A DNA stretch of 64,000 nt from NCBI GenBank assembly GCA_030028905.1, contig JALDYZ010000019.1:1-64000 (forward strand). Reading direction: 5' to 3'. Below the pieces are notes generated by a model. That model did no database searches. It had not been told where the DNA came from and saw only the letters and a list, made by a program, of their open reading frames with translations. The translations under genes and the position numbers were made by a program. This DNA comes from Ferirhizobium litorale (lineage in GTDB: Bacteria; Pseudomonadota; Alphaproteobacteria; Rhizobiales; Rhizobiaceae). Shown piece by piece: positions 28,355-37,012 of the stretch. Numbering within the stretch: the stretch's first letter is position 1; each line of letters begins with the position of its first letter.

Positions 28355-29548
28355 TCATGACGCACTCTCCCGGTTCGTTGTCGCCTTGTCTGGCGGTCCG
28401 CGCGGTTGCCGCCAGCGTTCGAACACCTTGATGACGATCATGCGTCCGCCGCAGCATGGGCATGGCGGGCGGATGTCGATCGGCTCATCGGCTGTGTCGT
28501 CAACGGGCGGCGGGACAGCGTTCAGGAGTTCGCGGGCGCGAGTGATGCTGATCTTTCGGGAGCTGCCGGCGAGCAGACCGTAATGCCGGATGCGGTGGAA
28601 CCCGCGCGGCAGGACATGGAGCAGGAAGCGGCGAATGAACTCGACGGTCGCGAGCGTCATGATTTGCTGCCGGTCGCGGCCCTCGCGGTGGTAGTCCTTG
28701 TAGCGGAAGGTGACACCGGTCTCGTCGAACAAGATCAGACGACTGTTCGAGATGGCAACCCGGTGGGTATAGCGCGCCAGATAGGCAAGAACTGCCTCAG
28801 GACCTGCAAAGGGCGGCTTGGCATAAACGACCCAACGCTTCCTTCGCACCGGCGACAGGTACCGTCCGAATGCCCGGCGGTCAGCGAGATGCACCGCCGA
28901 ACCGAAGAAGGCGAGCCGGCCGGCATCGTGGAACTGGAGCAGTCGCGTGAGGAACAAGCGCCGAAATAGTTTGCCGAGCACACGCACCGGCAAGAGGAAT
29001 GCTGGACGTGACGATATCCAGCGTGACCCATCAAGGGCTATGCCGCCGCCTGGCACGATCATGTGAAGATGGGGATGATGGGTCATGGCCGATCCCCATG
29101 TGTGCAGCACGGCAGTGATGCCGATGCGCGCGCCGAGATGCTTCGGATCGGCGGCGATCGTCAGCATCGTTTCCGAAGCGGCCTTGAACAGAAGATCGTA
29201 AACCAGCGCCTTGTTGTAGAAGGCAATGGCGGCGACCTCGGCTGGCAATGTGAAGACGACGTGGAAGTATCCGACCGGCAAGAGATCAGCCTCTCGTTCG
29301 GCTAACCATGTGCGTGCGGCCGCACCCTGGCACTTCGGGCAGTGCCGGTTCCGGCAGGAATTGTAGGCGATGCGCCACTCTCCACAATCCTCGCAGGCCT
29401 CGACATGTCCGCCTAATGCCGCTGTGCAGCAGTGCTCGACCGCCGACATAACCTTGAGCTGGCTCAAGCTGAGATGTCCCAAATGGGCTTTCCGATAGTT
29501 CGGCCCGGCAGCACGGAAGATATCGGCGACCTCGATCGAGGTACGCAT
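28355..29548 (-). CDS. IS91-family transposase (HUH/Y2 rolling-circle type)
   Basis: A 397-residue transposase. The N-terminal zinc-binding segment has CEDCGEWRIAYNSCRNRHCPKC (positions about 52-73), followed by the HUH metal motif in MTHHPHLHMIVPGGG. The catalytic tyrosine region is around AYLARYTHRVAISNSRL. A C-terminal CPCCGGRM zinc motif completes the usual layout. It would nick DNA and mobilise the element by rolling-circle transposition. It lies three bases after the recombinase stop on the same strand. The gene looks intact. Confidence 0.9.
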   Translation of the reverse strand: MRTSIEVADIFRAAGPNYRKAHLGHLSLSQLKVMSAVEHCCTAALGGHVEACEDCGEWRIAYNSCRNRHCPKCQGAAARTWLAEREADLLPVGYFHVVFTLPAEVAAIAFYNKALVYDLLFKAASETMLTIAADPKHLGARIGITAVLHTWGSAMTHHPHLHMIVPGGGIALDGSRWISSRPAFLLPVRVLGKLFRRLFLTRLLQFHDAGRLAFFGSAVHLADRRAFGRYLSPVRRKRWVVYAKPPFAGPEAVLAYLARYTHRVAISNSRLILFDETGVTFRYKDYHREGRDRQQIMTLATVEFIRRFLLHVLPRGFHRIRHYGLLAGSSRKISITRARELLNAVPPPVDDTADEPIDIRPPCPCCGGRMIVIKVFERWRQPRGPPDKATTNRESAS

Positions 29549-29551
29549 GGT

Positions 29552-30457
29552 TCAGCCGTCGGGCGTTTTGCCTTCCATCAGCGCCATCAGCCGATCAAGA
29601 GGTCCGGCGACCGCGCGAATGGTTCGGGTGGAGACCTTCGCATAGAGAGCCGTCGTCTCCAGCTTGCTATGTCCGAGCAGTACCTGGATGACACGGATAT
29701 CGGTGCCACCCTCCAGAAGATGGGTGGCAAAGCTGTGCCGTAGGGTGTGCGGGCTGACGCGCTTGTGGATGCCAGCGACATCGGCGGCTTCCTGAACCGC
29801 GCGATGCAGTTGCCGCGACGAGATCGGATCGGTGCGGCTACGCCCAGGAAACAGCCAGCCGTGAGGCAGCATCACGCCGCGCCGCTTTCCTTCGCGCCAC
29901 CAAAGCCGCAGTAATTCGAGGAGCTGCGGAGAAAGCATGGCATTGCGATCCTTGCGTCCCTTGCCTTGTTCAACCCGGATCAGCATGCGTTTGGAGTCGA
30001 TGTCATCTACCTTGAGATGCGCGACCTCGGAGACGCGCAAGCCCGCACCATAGGCCACACCGAGGGCGGCCTTGTATTTGATGCCAGGTGCCGCCTCCAG
30101 TAAGCGGGCAGCTTCCTCAATACTGAGCACGTCCGGTAACTTGCGCGGATTGCGCGTTATCACCAGGGCTCGCGCCAGATCCCGCCGCTTCAGCGTCATC
30201 GTGAACAGAAAGCGCAGCGCCGAAACTGTGCTGTTGATCGTCGCAGGACCGACGCCGTTCTCATGCTGATGCAACTGGAAATGCCGTATGTCCTCGACCG
30301 TCGCGGTGTCAGGGGCACGCCCAAGAAACGTAGCGAAGCGCCGGACGTGACGGATGTAGTCCTGCCGTGTATGGGATCCCAACCCTCGCATCAGCATATC
30401 TTCCTGCATGCGCTGGCGGAGCGGTGTGGTCGGGGCATCGTGTTGAAAGCTAGCCAT
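29552..30457 (-). CDS. Tyrosine recombinase/integrase associated with the IS91-like element
   Basis: A 301-residue XerC/D-like recombinase. The N-terminal SAM-like domain (MLMRGLGSHTRQDYIRHVRRFATFLG) is followed by the catalytic domain. Catalytic residues are visible as the arginine in GAGLRVSEVAHL, the H-x-x-R box HTLRHSFATHLLEGG, the histidine in LLGHSKLETT and the tyrosine in TALYAKVST. It precedes the transposase on the same strand. Its contribution to element movement is not defined for this family. The gene appears intact. Confidence 0.88.
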   Translation of the reverse strand: MASFQHDAPTTPLRQRMQEDMLMRGLGSHTRQDYIRHVRRFATFLGRAPDTATVEDIRHFQLHQHENGVGPATINSTVSALRFLFTMTLKRRDLARALVITRNPRKLPDVLSIEEAARLLEAAPGIKYKAALGVAYGAGLRVSEVAHLKVDDIDSKRMLIRVEQGKGRKDRNAMLSPQLLELLRLWWREGKRRGVMLPHGWLFPGRSRTDPISSRQLHRAVQEAADVAGIHKRVSPHTLRHSFATHLLEGGTDIRVIQVLLGHSKLETTALYAKVSTRTIRAVAGPLDRLMALMEGKTPDG

Positions 30458-30486
30458 CGAACGTTCCTCTCGTTGAAGGGAACGTC

Positions 30487-30744
30487 ATGATGTCGCGGAA
30501 GCTGGTTGAACGGACGGCCGAAAAAACGGGCATAGTCTATCGGGCCGGGGAAATGGCGGACGTATTCCTCTCCACCCTGACGAGCGAGTACATGAGTCTC
30601 TTGCAGCTTCGCGCGCAGTGGGTCGCTGAGGCTTTCGGGGACATGAGTGATGACGAGTTTCGCAACATAATGCGCGAGAATTTCGATAAATGGGTTGAAC
30701 AGTTCCACGTTATTGAGAAAAGTTCGGCAGGAAGTGAGACATGA
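30487..30744 (+). CDS. Small protein coupled to the SMC-like ATPase (candidate middle component)
   Basis: An 85-residue acidic helical protein of unrecognised family. Its stop overlaps the ATPase start in an ATGA junction, so the two products are probably made in fixed ratio. In ABC-three-component (Lamassu-like) systems a small middle component is encoded beside the SMC-like ATPase, which fits the size and position; the assignment is inference. The ATG lies one base after the right hairpin of the IS91-like element, and the frame remains open upstream as far as a TAG at 30451. The native N-terminus, promoter or a preceding gene may therefore have been lost to the insertion. Confidence 0.55.
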   Translation: MMSRKLVERTAEKTGIVYRAGEMADVFLSTLTSEYMSLLQLRAQWVAEAFGDMSDDEFRNIMRENFDKWVEQFHVIEKSSAGSET

Positions 30745-32618
30745 CCGCAACTGCCCTTACTTTGCGACACTTGGCTTTTACAGGCCCAAACAAGCCAATT
30801 GCGGACATCGAATTCGGTGATGGCCTTAACGTTATTTACGGCGCGTCGGAGACCGGCAAGTCTTTCATACTAGAATCGATCGATTTTATGCTCGGTGGAG
30901 GCGAAGACCTTCGCGATATACCCGAGCGCGTGGGATACGACCGAGTCTGGTTAGGCTTCGAGGCGCCTGATGGGAAGCCGTACACGTTGGAACGTGCCGT
31001 AGTCGGCGGGAAGTATTCGCTCTTCGAAGGCCTGCATAAGGCCGTTCCAGAGGGGGTGAATCCCGTAGTTCTCAACGGAAAGCACAATCCACAGCGGAAC
31101 AACAATGTGTCAATGTTCTTGCTTGGCCTTCTCGGCCTTTCGGAAAAGCGTATCCAGAAGAATGCGCGTGGCGAGACCAACTCGCTCAGCTTTCGCAATC
31201 TAGTTCACCTTTGTGTGGTGCCTGAGGGTGACATTCAGAAGAGGGGCTCGCCAATTGAGACGGGCGACTACCTCACCAGAACTCCAGAAATGTCGGTGTT
31301 CAAGTTGCTTGTTACCGGCGTGGATGACAGCGCAGTTGTACCCGTTGACGAGGACCGGACCCGCGCGGCAAGTCGAGCCGCCAAGGCAGAGGTCATCGAC
31401 GAGCTGATAGCGCGCTACAAGGAAAAGCTCACCAGCATAGTTGGTGAGGAAGACGATGTCGGCGAACTGGAAGATCAGCTTAGCAAACTGGAGGATGCGC
31501 TTGAAGTCGAACGGACGGGGTTGCAGCAGCTTGAGTTCGAATTTAGGGAGATCGCGACGAGGAGGCGTTCCTATCGTATTGCCATAGATGGTGCAGACGA
31601 GCGACGCGCCGAAATCGAAGAACTGCTTGCTCGCTTTGTGCTGCTGTCCTTGAGCTATGAGTCTGACCTCAGGCGGTTGGAAGGCCTCCGGGAAGCGGGG
31701 TCTCTAATTGGAGCTCTGGCACCGGGACGTTGCACGCTTTGCGGAGCTTTGCCCGAACACCAGCATCCCGATGGCGATGATTGCGACGGCAATGTCGAGC
31801 TTGTTGTCGCTGCAACAGACGCTGAGACATCAAAGATTCGCCTCTTGGCTAAAGAGCTGCAGGAGACGGTTACCCAGCTCAATGAAGAATCCGCAGCGAT
31901 CGAAGCTTCGAAGCCAGGATTGGAGGCGCAGCTTAGTGCGACCGACGTCGAGCTGTCACGGATCACACCGACGCTGCAAGGGCAGCGGGCGGCCTATTCC
32001 GAATTCACCGAAAAGCGCTCGTCGGTAGCCGCCGCCCTTTCTCTATTCCAGTCGATTTCCGACCTGGAACAGCACAAAGCTGAACTCGAGGAAGAGACCA
32101 CAGAGCCGAAAACCGCCTCTTTGCAGCCAGCGTCCAGCCTTTCGGAGTCTGTGCTGGACCAGTTCTCGGAGCACCTGCGTCTGCTACTGCAGGCTTGGAC
32201 CTTCCCGGAAACGGAGCGAGTACATTTTGACCGAGCTACCAAGGACTTTGTGATCTCCGGGAAGCCTCGTGGCAGCCGGGGCAAGGGCATGCGAGCCATC
32301 ACTCACTCAGCGTTCAACGTATCGCTTCTTGAGTTCACTAGGGACAAGGACTTGCCTCATCCTGGCTTTGTGGTGCTGGATACCCCATTGCTTGCTTATC
32401 GCGAACCCGAGCACGATGAAGACGATTTGTCGGAGACGGACCTCCGGGATCATTTCTATGAATATCTATCCAAGCATGACGACCGCCAAGTGATCATTCT
32501 CGAGAACGACACTCCATCGAATGCCGTTTTGACCCGATCACAGACCACATTCTTCACGAAAAATGAGCAACTCGGCCGCTATGGGCTCTTCCCCCGCCCG
32601 CCCACAAAGCGGAGCTGA
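30741..32618 (+). CDS. SMC/Rad50-like ABC ATPase with zinc hook (ABC-3C/Lamassu-like)
   Basis: A 625-residue ATPase. Walker A is GASETGKSFILES (about residues 35-47). Two coiled-coil arms flank a Cys-x-x-Cys zinc hook, CTLCGALPEHQH, near residue 332, as in Rad50. The C-terminal head has a Walker-B-like strand HPGFVVLDTPLLAYREPE and a terminal beta strand QVIILENDTP. This layout matches the SMC-like ATPases of ABC-three-component and Lamassu defence systems better than housekeeping RecN or RecF. It follows the small coupled gene. No effector gene is adjacent; an IS91-like element occupies the upstream position. Confidence 0.72.
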   Translation: MTATALTLRHLAFTGPNKPIADIEFGDGLNVIYGASETGKSFILESIDFMLGGGEDLRDIPERVGYDRVWLGFEAPDGKPYTLERAVVGGKYSLFEGLHKAVPEGVNPVVLNGKHNPQRNNNVSMFLLGLLGLSEKRIQKNARGETNSLSFRNLVHLCVVPEGDIQKRGSPIETGDYLTRTPEMSVFKLLVTGVDDSAVVPVDEDRTRAASRAAKAEVIDELIARYKEKLTSIVGEEDDVGELEDQLSKLEDALEVERTGLQQLEFEFREIATRRRSYRIAIDGADERRAEIEELLARFVLLSLSYESDLRRLEGLREAGSLIGALAPGRCTLCGALPEHQHPDGDDCDGNVELVVAATDAETSKIRLLAKELQETVTQLNEESAAIEASKPGLEAQLSATDVELSRITPTLQGQRAAYSEFTEKRSSVAAALSLFQSISDLEQHKAELEEETTEPKTASLQPASSLSESVLDQFSEHLRLLLQAWTFPETERVHFDRATKDFVISGKPRGSRGKGMRAITHSAFNVSLLEFTRDKDLPHPGFVVLDTPLLAYREPEHDEDDLSETDLRDHFYEYLSKHDDRQVIILENDTPSNAVLTRSQTTFFTKNEQLGRYGLFPRPPTKRS

Positions 32619-33398
32619 CCGAATGATGGTAGGAGCGTTACCGCCTACCGCACGCTGATCGGTAGATAGGGACCTTAGTGAAGCATGGCCTTGAAGGGCG
32701 CTTTGGGAAATTGCCGCGCCTGCCCGAACGACCGACTTGCGTGCGCCAAGCGGTCATTCAGCATAAGATTGCGAGACGGCAGGTTTGGGCCGACAGCGGA
32801 CCTTAGTCGTCTGTTCACCCCAGGTAATTCCACGGCATCAGCTCGCCGATCCGGCTCTGCTTGTGGCCATTTACGATGGAGGCGAGTGTGGCGTTCAGGT
32901 AAGCGTCTGCTGGGCAGGCTGATGAAGAACCAGGGTTGCCTGGCAAAAGCGGATCGTCACAGACAAGCTCCGATCATATGGGGCGTCGCATCCCGCTCCA
33001 AACGCTCAGCTATCGACCTTCACCTGCATCGCCTTGCAGCGATGGCACATTGGAAAACCATCACAGGCGCAGCGGTCTGATCAAGATGGGCATCCTGAAG
33101 AGACTGTCTCCCAAGTTAACCTGACATCACTGTTTCGGGAACTGGCGTCGGAAACGGCCGGCTTCTACAACACCGTCGGTCTCAACGACGATACGCGGGC
33201 GCTATGCTCCATCCCGGCCCGGCACGATGTCAGCCGACGTGCGGACTGCGCGTTCCTCGCCGAGCTTGTCGTAACGCACAGGCTCGACGAAGGCGAGGCG
33301 CGCGACATTGCTCCCCTCCTCGCCGGCGAACTGGCGCGCAAGGCGTACAAGCTTTAGGCGCCGGCAGATCCCTGCCGCCTACCGCACACGCGCTGCCT
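32619..33398. other. Scar region between ATPase and formamidase genes
   Basis: These 780 bases contain the IS66 tail at 32815-32935. They also hold a plus-strand open frame ending at 33357 whose last 70 codons read like protein (FLAELVVTHRLDEGEARDIA) but match no family I recognise; it has no convincing start. The rest shows no feature. The border of the tryptophan island lies at its right end. Confidence 0.4.
32815..32935 (-). pseudogene. 3-prime remnant of an IS66-family transposase (TnpC)
   Basis: The minus strand decodes to DAYLNATLASIVNGHKQSRI followed by GELMPWNYLG and a TGA at 32815-32817. This is the conserved C-terminal end of IS66 TnpC transposases, normally ending L-L-P-W-x-x. Only about 35 codons are recognisable, so the element is dead. 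Another IS66 tail occurs at 58878-59252 on the opposite strand with a different sequence, so the two are not copies of one insertion. Confidence 0.7.
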
Positions 33399-34229
33399 TC
33401 ATGTCGAAAGCAGCGCCCGCGTCAGCGGATGATTGGCGTCGGCAAGGCCATCGATGACGTTGAAGTGGTGGCGATCGGGTTCGGCGACGGCGGCCGTCGT
33501 CGCGCCGAGCCCCGCCCAGATATTGGCAAGCAGTGCATTCTGGCGCAGGAACTCCGCGCGCTCGCCGCCGCCGACCCAGCAGGTGACGCGGGCATGATCC
33601 ATGGGGCGCAGCAGCGCCGGGCTTTCCTGAAGCGCTTCCGCCTCGTCGAGGCAAAGCCGCTCGTTCATCGCCGTTTGCAGAAGTGGGCGCAGGTCGTGCA
33701 GGCCGGAAATCGAAACCACATGGCGAATGCGCGCCTGCACGTCCTTCGCCAGCGGCGCGGTTGCGCAGGCCATGCGGCTGACGAGATGGCCGCCGGCGGA
33801 ATGTCCCGTCAGCATCAACCGCCCGTCGACACGGCTTGCAGCCTCACCGATGGCCGCCGCGACCTCCGTCACGATATCGGCGATGCGCACTTCCGGGCAA
33901 AGTGTGTAGGAGGGCATGGCGACGGCATAGCCGCTGGCGACAGAGCCGGCCGCCAGATGCGACCAGTAGCTCTTGTCGAGTTGCTGCCAGTAGCCGCCAT
34001 GCACGAAGACCACGAGGCCCTTGGCCGCTCCTTCCGGCAAGAAGAGGTCCAGTCGGTTTCTCGGCCGGCTGCCATAGGCGATGTCGAGCTTGGCGCGTCC
34101 TGCTGCAAGAAGCGCGTCGCGGAAGTTGGCCGCCGGCTCGACCCAGGCCTCTGGCCAGCGGTCGCCACGCGGGATGTTGGGGCCGTTGGCATAGGCATCG
34201 TTCCAGTCCGAGATCCGGTATTCCAACAT
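33399..34229 (-). CDS. kynB: Kynurenine formamidase-like alpha/beta hydrolase
   Basis: A 276-residue alpha/beta hydrolase predicted to cleave N-formylkynurenine to kynurenine and formate, the second step of tryptophan breakdown. The oxyanion-hole motif is VVFVHGGYWQQ (about residue 68), the nucleophile is in LTGHSAGGHLVSRM, and the histidine is in PDRHHFNVIDG. This is the esterase-like formamidase type, not the metal-dependent cyclase type often called KynB. The start is ATG 34229 with GGAGG eight bases upstream. It is divergent from the ligase-kynA-transporter operon, and kynA and kynU in the island support the assignment. A general carboxylesterase is the alternative. Confidence 0.8.
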   Translation of the reverse strand: MLEYRISDWNDAYANGPNIPRGDRWPEAWVEPAANFRDALLAAGRAKLDIAYGSRPRNRLDLFLPEGAAKGLVVFVHGGYWQQLDKSYWSHLAAGSVASGYAVAMPSYTLCPEVRIADIVTEVAAAIGEAASRVDGRLMLTGHSAGGHLVSRMACATAPLAKDVQARIRHVVSISGLHDLRPLLQTAMNERLCLDEAEALQESPALLRPMDHARVTCWVGGGERAEFLRQNALLANIWAGLGATTAAVAEPDRHHFNVIDGLADANHPLTRALLST

Positions 34230-34308
34230 CGTTCGCACCTCCAGTTGATGTATGTGGCGCGATAGCAATCGCGCGGACCGGACGCAAAGGCAATGCCAAT
34301 CCAGAAAA

Positions 34309-34326
34309 AACTTTAGGCTTGAAATA
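34309..34326 (+). promoter_or_regulatory. Candidate aromatic-CoA regulator site in the kynB/ligase divergent promoter
   Basis: The 14-mer TTTAGGCTTGAAAT (34312-34325) differs by one base from TTTAAGCTTGAAAT upstream of the aminobenzoyl-CoA monooxygenase gene at 48262-48275. Both lie in promoter regions of the predicted anthranilate pathway, and a MarR regulator gene sits directly beside the second site. A shared operator is inferred. Confidence 0.5.
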
Positions 34327-34515
34327 ATTTTTGACTGATGCGATGCTTCCCCATGTTCAGCGCGGAAGTGGAGGTCTTCGCTGTGCCCAGCAAGACGAAT
34401 GACATTGCCCGCACAATCGGCTGGGAGGCCGACGCCTGCGCGCCCGCACGACTTCTCGCCGGCTTCAAAAATGCCTGGACAACGGGCAGCACAGGAACAG
34501 GGGAATAACCGCCAC

Positions 34516-36135
34516 ATGCTTGGACCGACCGCACATGTCGACACGTTCACACGCGACAACCTGCCGCCGCCGGACGAATGGCCGGATTTCCTGCTCGACG
34601 GCTTCGACTATCCCGAACATCTCAACGCCGCGGTCGAACTGACGGACGCCATGGTCGCCAGGGGCTTCAGCGACCACACCGCGCTGATCGGCAACGGGCG
34701 GCGGCGCACCTACAAGGAACTCTCCGACTGGACGAACCGGCTGGCCCATGCGCTTGTCGAGAATTATGGCGTCAAGCCCGGCAACCGCATTCTCATCCGG
34801 TCGGCCAACAATCCCGCCATGGTCGCCTGCTGGCTTGCCGCCACCAAGGCCGGCGCGGTCGTCGTCAACACGATGCCGATGCTGCGCGCCGGGGAACTGG
34901 CCAAGATCGTCGACAAGGCTGAAATCAGCCTGGCGCTCTGCGACACGCGTCTGATGGACGAGATGATCGCCTGCGCCAAGGACAGCCGCTATCTCAAGCA
35001 GGTCGTCGGCTTCGACGGCACCGCCAACCATGACGCCGAACTCGACCGCGTCGCCCTCGACAAACCCGTCATCTTCGAGGCGGTGCGTACGGGCCGCGAC
35101 GACGTGGCGCTGCTCGGCTTCACCTCGGGAACGACCGGCGTGCCGAAGGCCACCATGCATTTCCACCGCGACCTGATGGCGATCGCCGACGGATATGCGA
35201 AGGAAGTCCTCGGCGTGACGCCGGACGATATCTTCGTCGGCTCGCCGCCGCTCGCCTTTACCTTCGGCCTCGGTGGCCTTGCGATCTTCCCGCTGCGCTT
35301 CGGCGCGGCAGCAACGCTTCTCGAACAGGCGACGCCCGCCTTGATGGTGGAAATCATCGAGACCTACAAGGCGACGATCTCCTTTACCGCGCCCACCGCC
35401 TATCGCGCGATGCTCAAGGCAATGGATGCGGGCGCCGACCTCTCCTCGCTGCGTGTCGCCATCTCGGCAGGCGAAACCTTGCCGGGCCCGGTCTTCGAGG
35501 AATGGACGGAAAAGGCCGGCAAGCCGATCCTCGACGGCATCGGCGCGACGGAAATGCTGCACATCTTCATCTCCAACCGTTTCGAGGACCGAAAGGCCGC
35601 GTCCACGGGCAAGCCCGTCGGCGGCTATGAGGCGCGTATCGTCGACGCGGAAATGCGCGAAGTGCCGCGCGGCACGGTCGGCCGCCTCGCCGTACGCGGC
35701 CCGACCGGCTGCCGCTACATGGCGGATGCCCGCCAGCGGGAATATGTGAGGGACGGCTGGAACCTCACGGGCGACGCCTTTCTCCAGGACGAGGACGGCT
35801 TCTTCCATTTCGCCGCCCGCTCGGACGACATGATCGTCAGCGCCGGCTACAACATTGCCGGTCCGGAGGTCGAGGCCGCCCTGATCGCCCATCCCGATGT
35901 CGCCGAGTGCGCCGTTATCGGCGCGCCGGACGGCGACCGCGGCCAAATTGTCGAGGCGCATGTCGTGTTGGTCAACGGCATCGCACCGGACGCGGCGACG
36001 ATCAAACGGTTGCAGGATCACGTGAAGGCAATGATCGCCCCCTATAAATATCCGCGATCGGTGAAGTTCCTGGAAGCCCTGCCGAAGACGGCGACGGGCA
36101 AGATCCAGCGCTTCCGCCTGCGCACGGAGCATTGA
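34516..36135 (+). CDS. 2-aminobenzoate (anthranilate)-CoA ligase, benzoate-CoA ligase family
   Basis: A 539-residue adenylate-forming ligase predicted to make 2-aminobenzoyl-CoA from anthranilate, ATP and CoA. The P-loop-like motif is [20 protein letters not shown], the benzoate-CoA ligase hallmark is [13 protein letters not shown], the hinge is [17 protein letters not shown], and the catalytic lysine is in [11 protein letters not shown]. The start is ATG 34516; a longer frame from 34399 adds a sequence unlike the family. kynA starts one base after the stop. Benzoate or salicylate is an alternative substrate, but kynA, kynU and the downstream monooxygenase favour anthranilate. Confidence 0.82.
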   Translation: MLGPTAHVDTFTRDNLPPPDEWPDFLLDGFDYPEHLNAAVELTDAMVARGFSDHTALIGNGRRRTYKELSDWTNRLAHALVENYGVKPGNRILIRSANNPAMVACWLAATKAGAVVVNTMPMLRAGELAKIVDKAEISLALCDTRLMDEMIACAKDSRYLKQVVGFDGTANHDAELDRVALDKPVIFEAVRTGRDDVALLGFTSGTTGVPKATMHFHRDLMAIADGYAKEVLGVTPDDIFVGSPPLAFTFGLGGLAIFPLRFGAAATLLEQATPALMVEIIETYKATISFTAPTAYRAMLKAMDAGADLSSLRVAISAGETLPGPVFEEWTEKAGKPILDGIGATEMLHIFISNRFEDRKAASTGKPVGGYEARIVDAEMREVPRGTVGRLAVRGPTGCRYMADARQREYVRDGWNLTGDAFLQDEDGFFHFAARSDDMIVSAGYNIAGPEVEAALIAHPDVAECAVIGAPDGDRGQIVEAHVVLVNGIAPDAATIKRLQDHVKAMIAPYKYPRSVKFLEALPKTATGKIQRFRLRTEH

Positions 36136-36136
36136 G

Positions 36137-36973
36137 ATGGGCAAGCCCTACGATCCTTCGAAGGAAGGCGCCCAGATGTCCTTCGAGGGACGCATGTCCT
36201 ACAGCGACTACCTCATGCTGGAGAAGGTGCTGACCGCACAGGAACCGCTTTCCGACGCCCATGACGAGATGCTGTTCATCATCCAGCACCAGACGTCGGA
36301 ACTCTGGATGAAGCTTGCGCTGCACGAGATGGGTTCGGCGGTCCGCTCGATCCGGGAAGACCGGCTGGAGCCAGCCTTCAAGATGCTGGCACGGGTGGCG
36401 CGCATCTTCGAACAGCTCAACAGCGCCTGGGACGTGCTGCGCACCATGACGCCCAGCGAATACACGACGTTCCGCGAATCGCTTGGCCAGTCCTCCGGAT
36501 TCCAGTCCTGGCAGTACCGGGCGATCGAGTTCATGGCCGGCAACCGCAACATCGCCATGCTGCGCCCGCACGCCCACCGCCCCGACATCATGGAAAAGCT
36601 TGAGGCGATCCTCTCAGCGCCGTCACTTTATGACGAGGCAATCCGGCTGCTTGCGCGCAATGGATTCGACGTGGGTGATGAGGCAAGCCGCAGCGACTGG
36701 CGCGAGACGCGCAGCGAGAGCGACAAGGTCTTTGCCGCCTGGCAGACGATCTACCGCGACCCGGAGCGCCACTGGATGCTCTACGAACTTGCCGAAAAAC
36801 TCGTCGACTTCGAGGACTACTTCCGCCGCTGGCGGTTCAACCATGTCACCACGGTCGAGCGCATCATCGGCTTCAAACGCGGAACGGGCGGCACCTCTGG
36901 TGCATCATACCTGAAGAAGATGCTCGAAGTGGAACTCTTCCCCGAGCTGTGGCATGTACGTACAGACCTTTGA
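36137..36973 (+). CDS. kynA: Tryptophan 2,3-dioxygenase
   Basis: A 278-residue cytoplasmic heme dioxygenase that opens the indole ring of L-tryptophan to N-formylkynurenine. Diagnostic segments are all present: [16 protein letters not shown] near residue 45 with the substrate-contact histidine, the GFQSWQYR loop, and [20 protein letters not shown] with the proximal heme ligand histidine, followed by [12 protein letters not shown]. Length matches bacterial KynA. It follows the ligase gene by one base and precedes a solute-binding gene by 39 bases, so activation, oxidation and uptake genes share a transcript. Confidence 0.95.
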   Translation: MGKPYDPSKEGAQMSFEGRMSYSDYLMLEKVLTAQEPLSDAHDEMLFIIQHQTSELWMKLALHEMGSAVRSIREDRLEPAFKMLARVARIFEQLNSAWDVLRTMTPSEYTTFRESLGQSSGFQSWQYRAIEFMAGNRNIAMLRPHAHRPDIMEKLEAILSAPSLYDEAIRLLARNGFDVGDEASRSDWRETRSESDKVFAAWQTIYRDPERHWMLYELAEKLVDFEDYFRRWRFNHVTTVERIIGFKRGTGGTSGASYLKKMLEVELFPELWHVRTDL

Positions 36974-37012
36974 TACAACACAATAAAAATCGAACTATAT
37001 GAGGAGAACAGC

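Larger units (their letters stand above)
28158..30486 (-). mobile_element. IS91-like element with a tyrosine recombinase
   Basis: The element carries a Y2/HUH transposase of the IS91 family plus an upstream tyrosine recombinase, an arrangement seen in IS91 relatives of rhizobia. Hairpins occur at both sides: CGGACCGCC (28158-28166) with GGCGGTCCG (28192-28200) at the transposase 3-prime end, and ACGTTCC (30461-30467) with GGAACGT (30479-30485) at the other end. The right edge contains GAAC at 30480-30483, the tetranucleotide IS91 targets. IS91 elements lack classical inverted repeats and target duplications, so these limits are estimates to within tens of bases. Confidence 0.65.

Noticed and set aside
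33034..33357. A 107-codon open frame before the formamidase gene
   Set aside because: Its C-terminal half looks protein-like but the start lies in scar sequence and no family is recognised; described only as part of the gap.
34465..36144. A 559-codon open frame antisense to the CoA ligase
   Set aside because: GC-rich antisense shadow with no motif; the sense strand has an unambiguous ligase.
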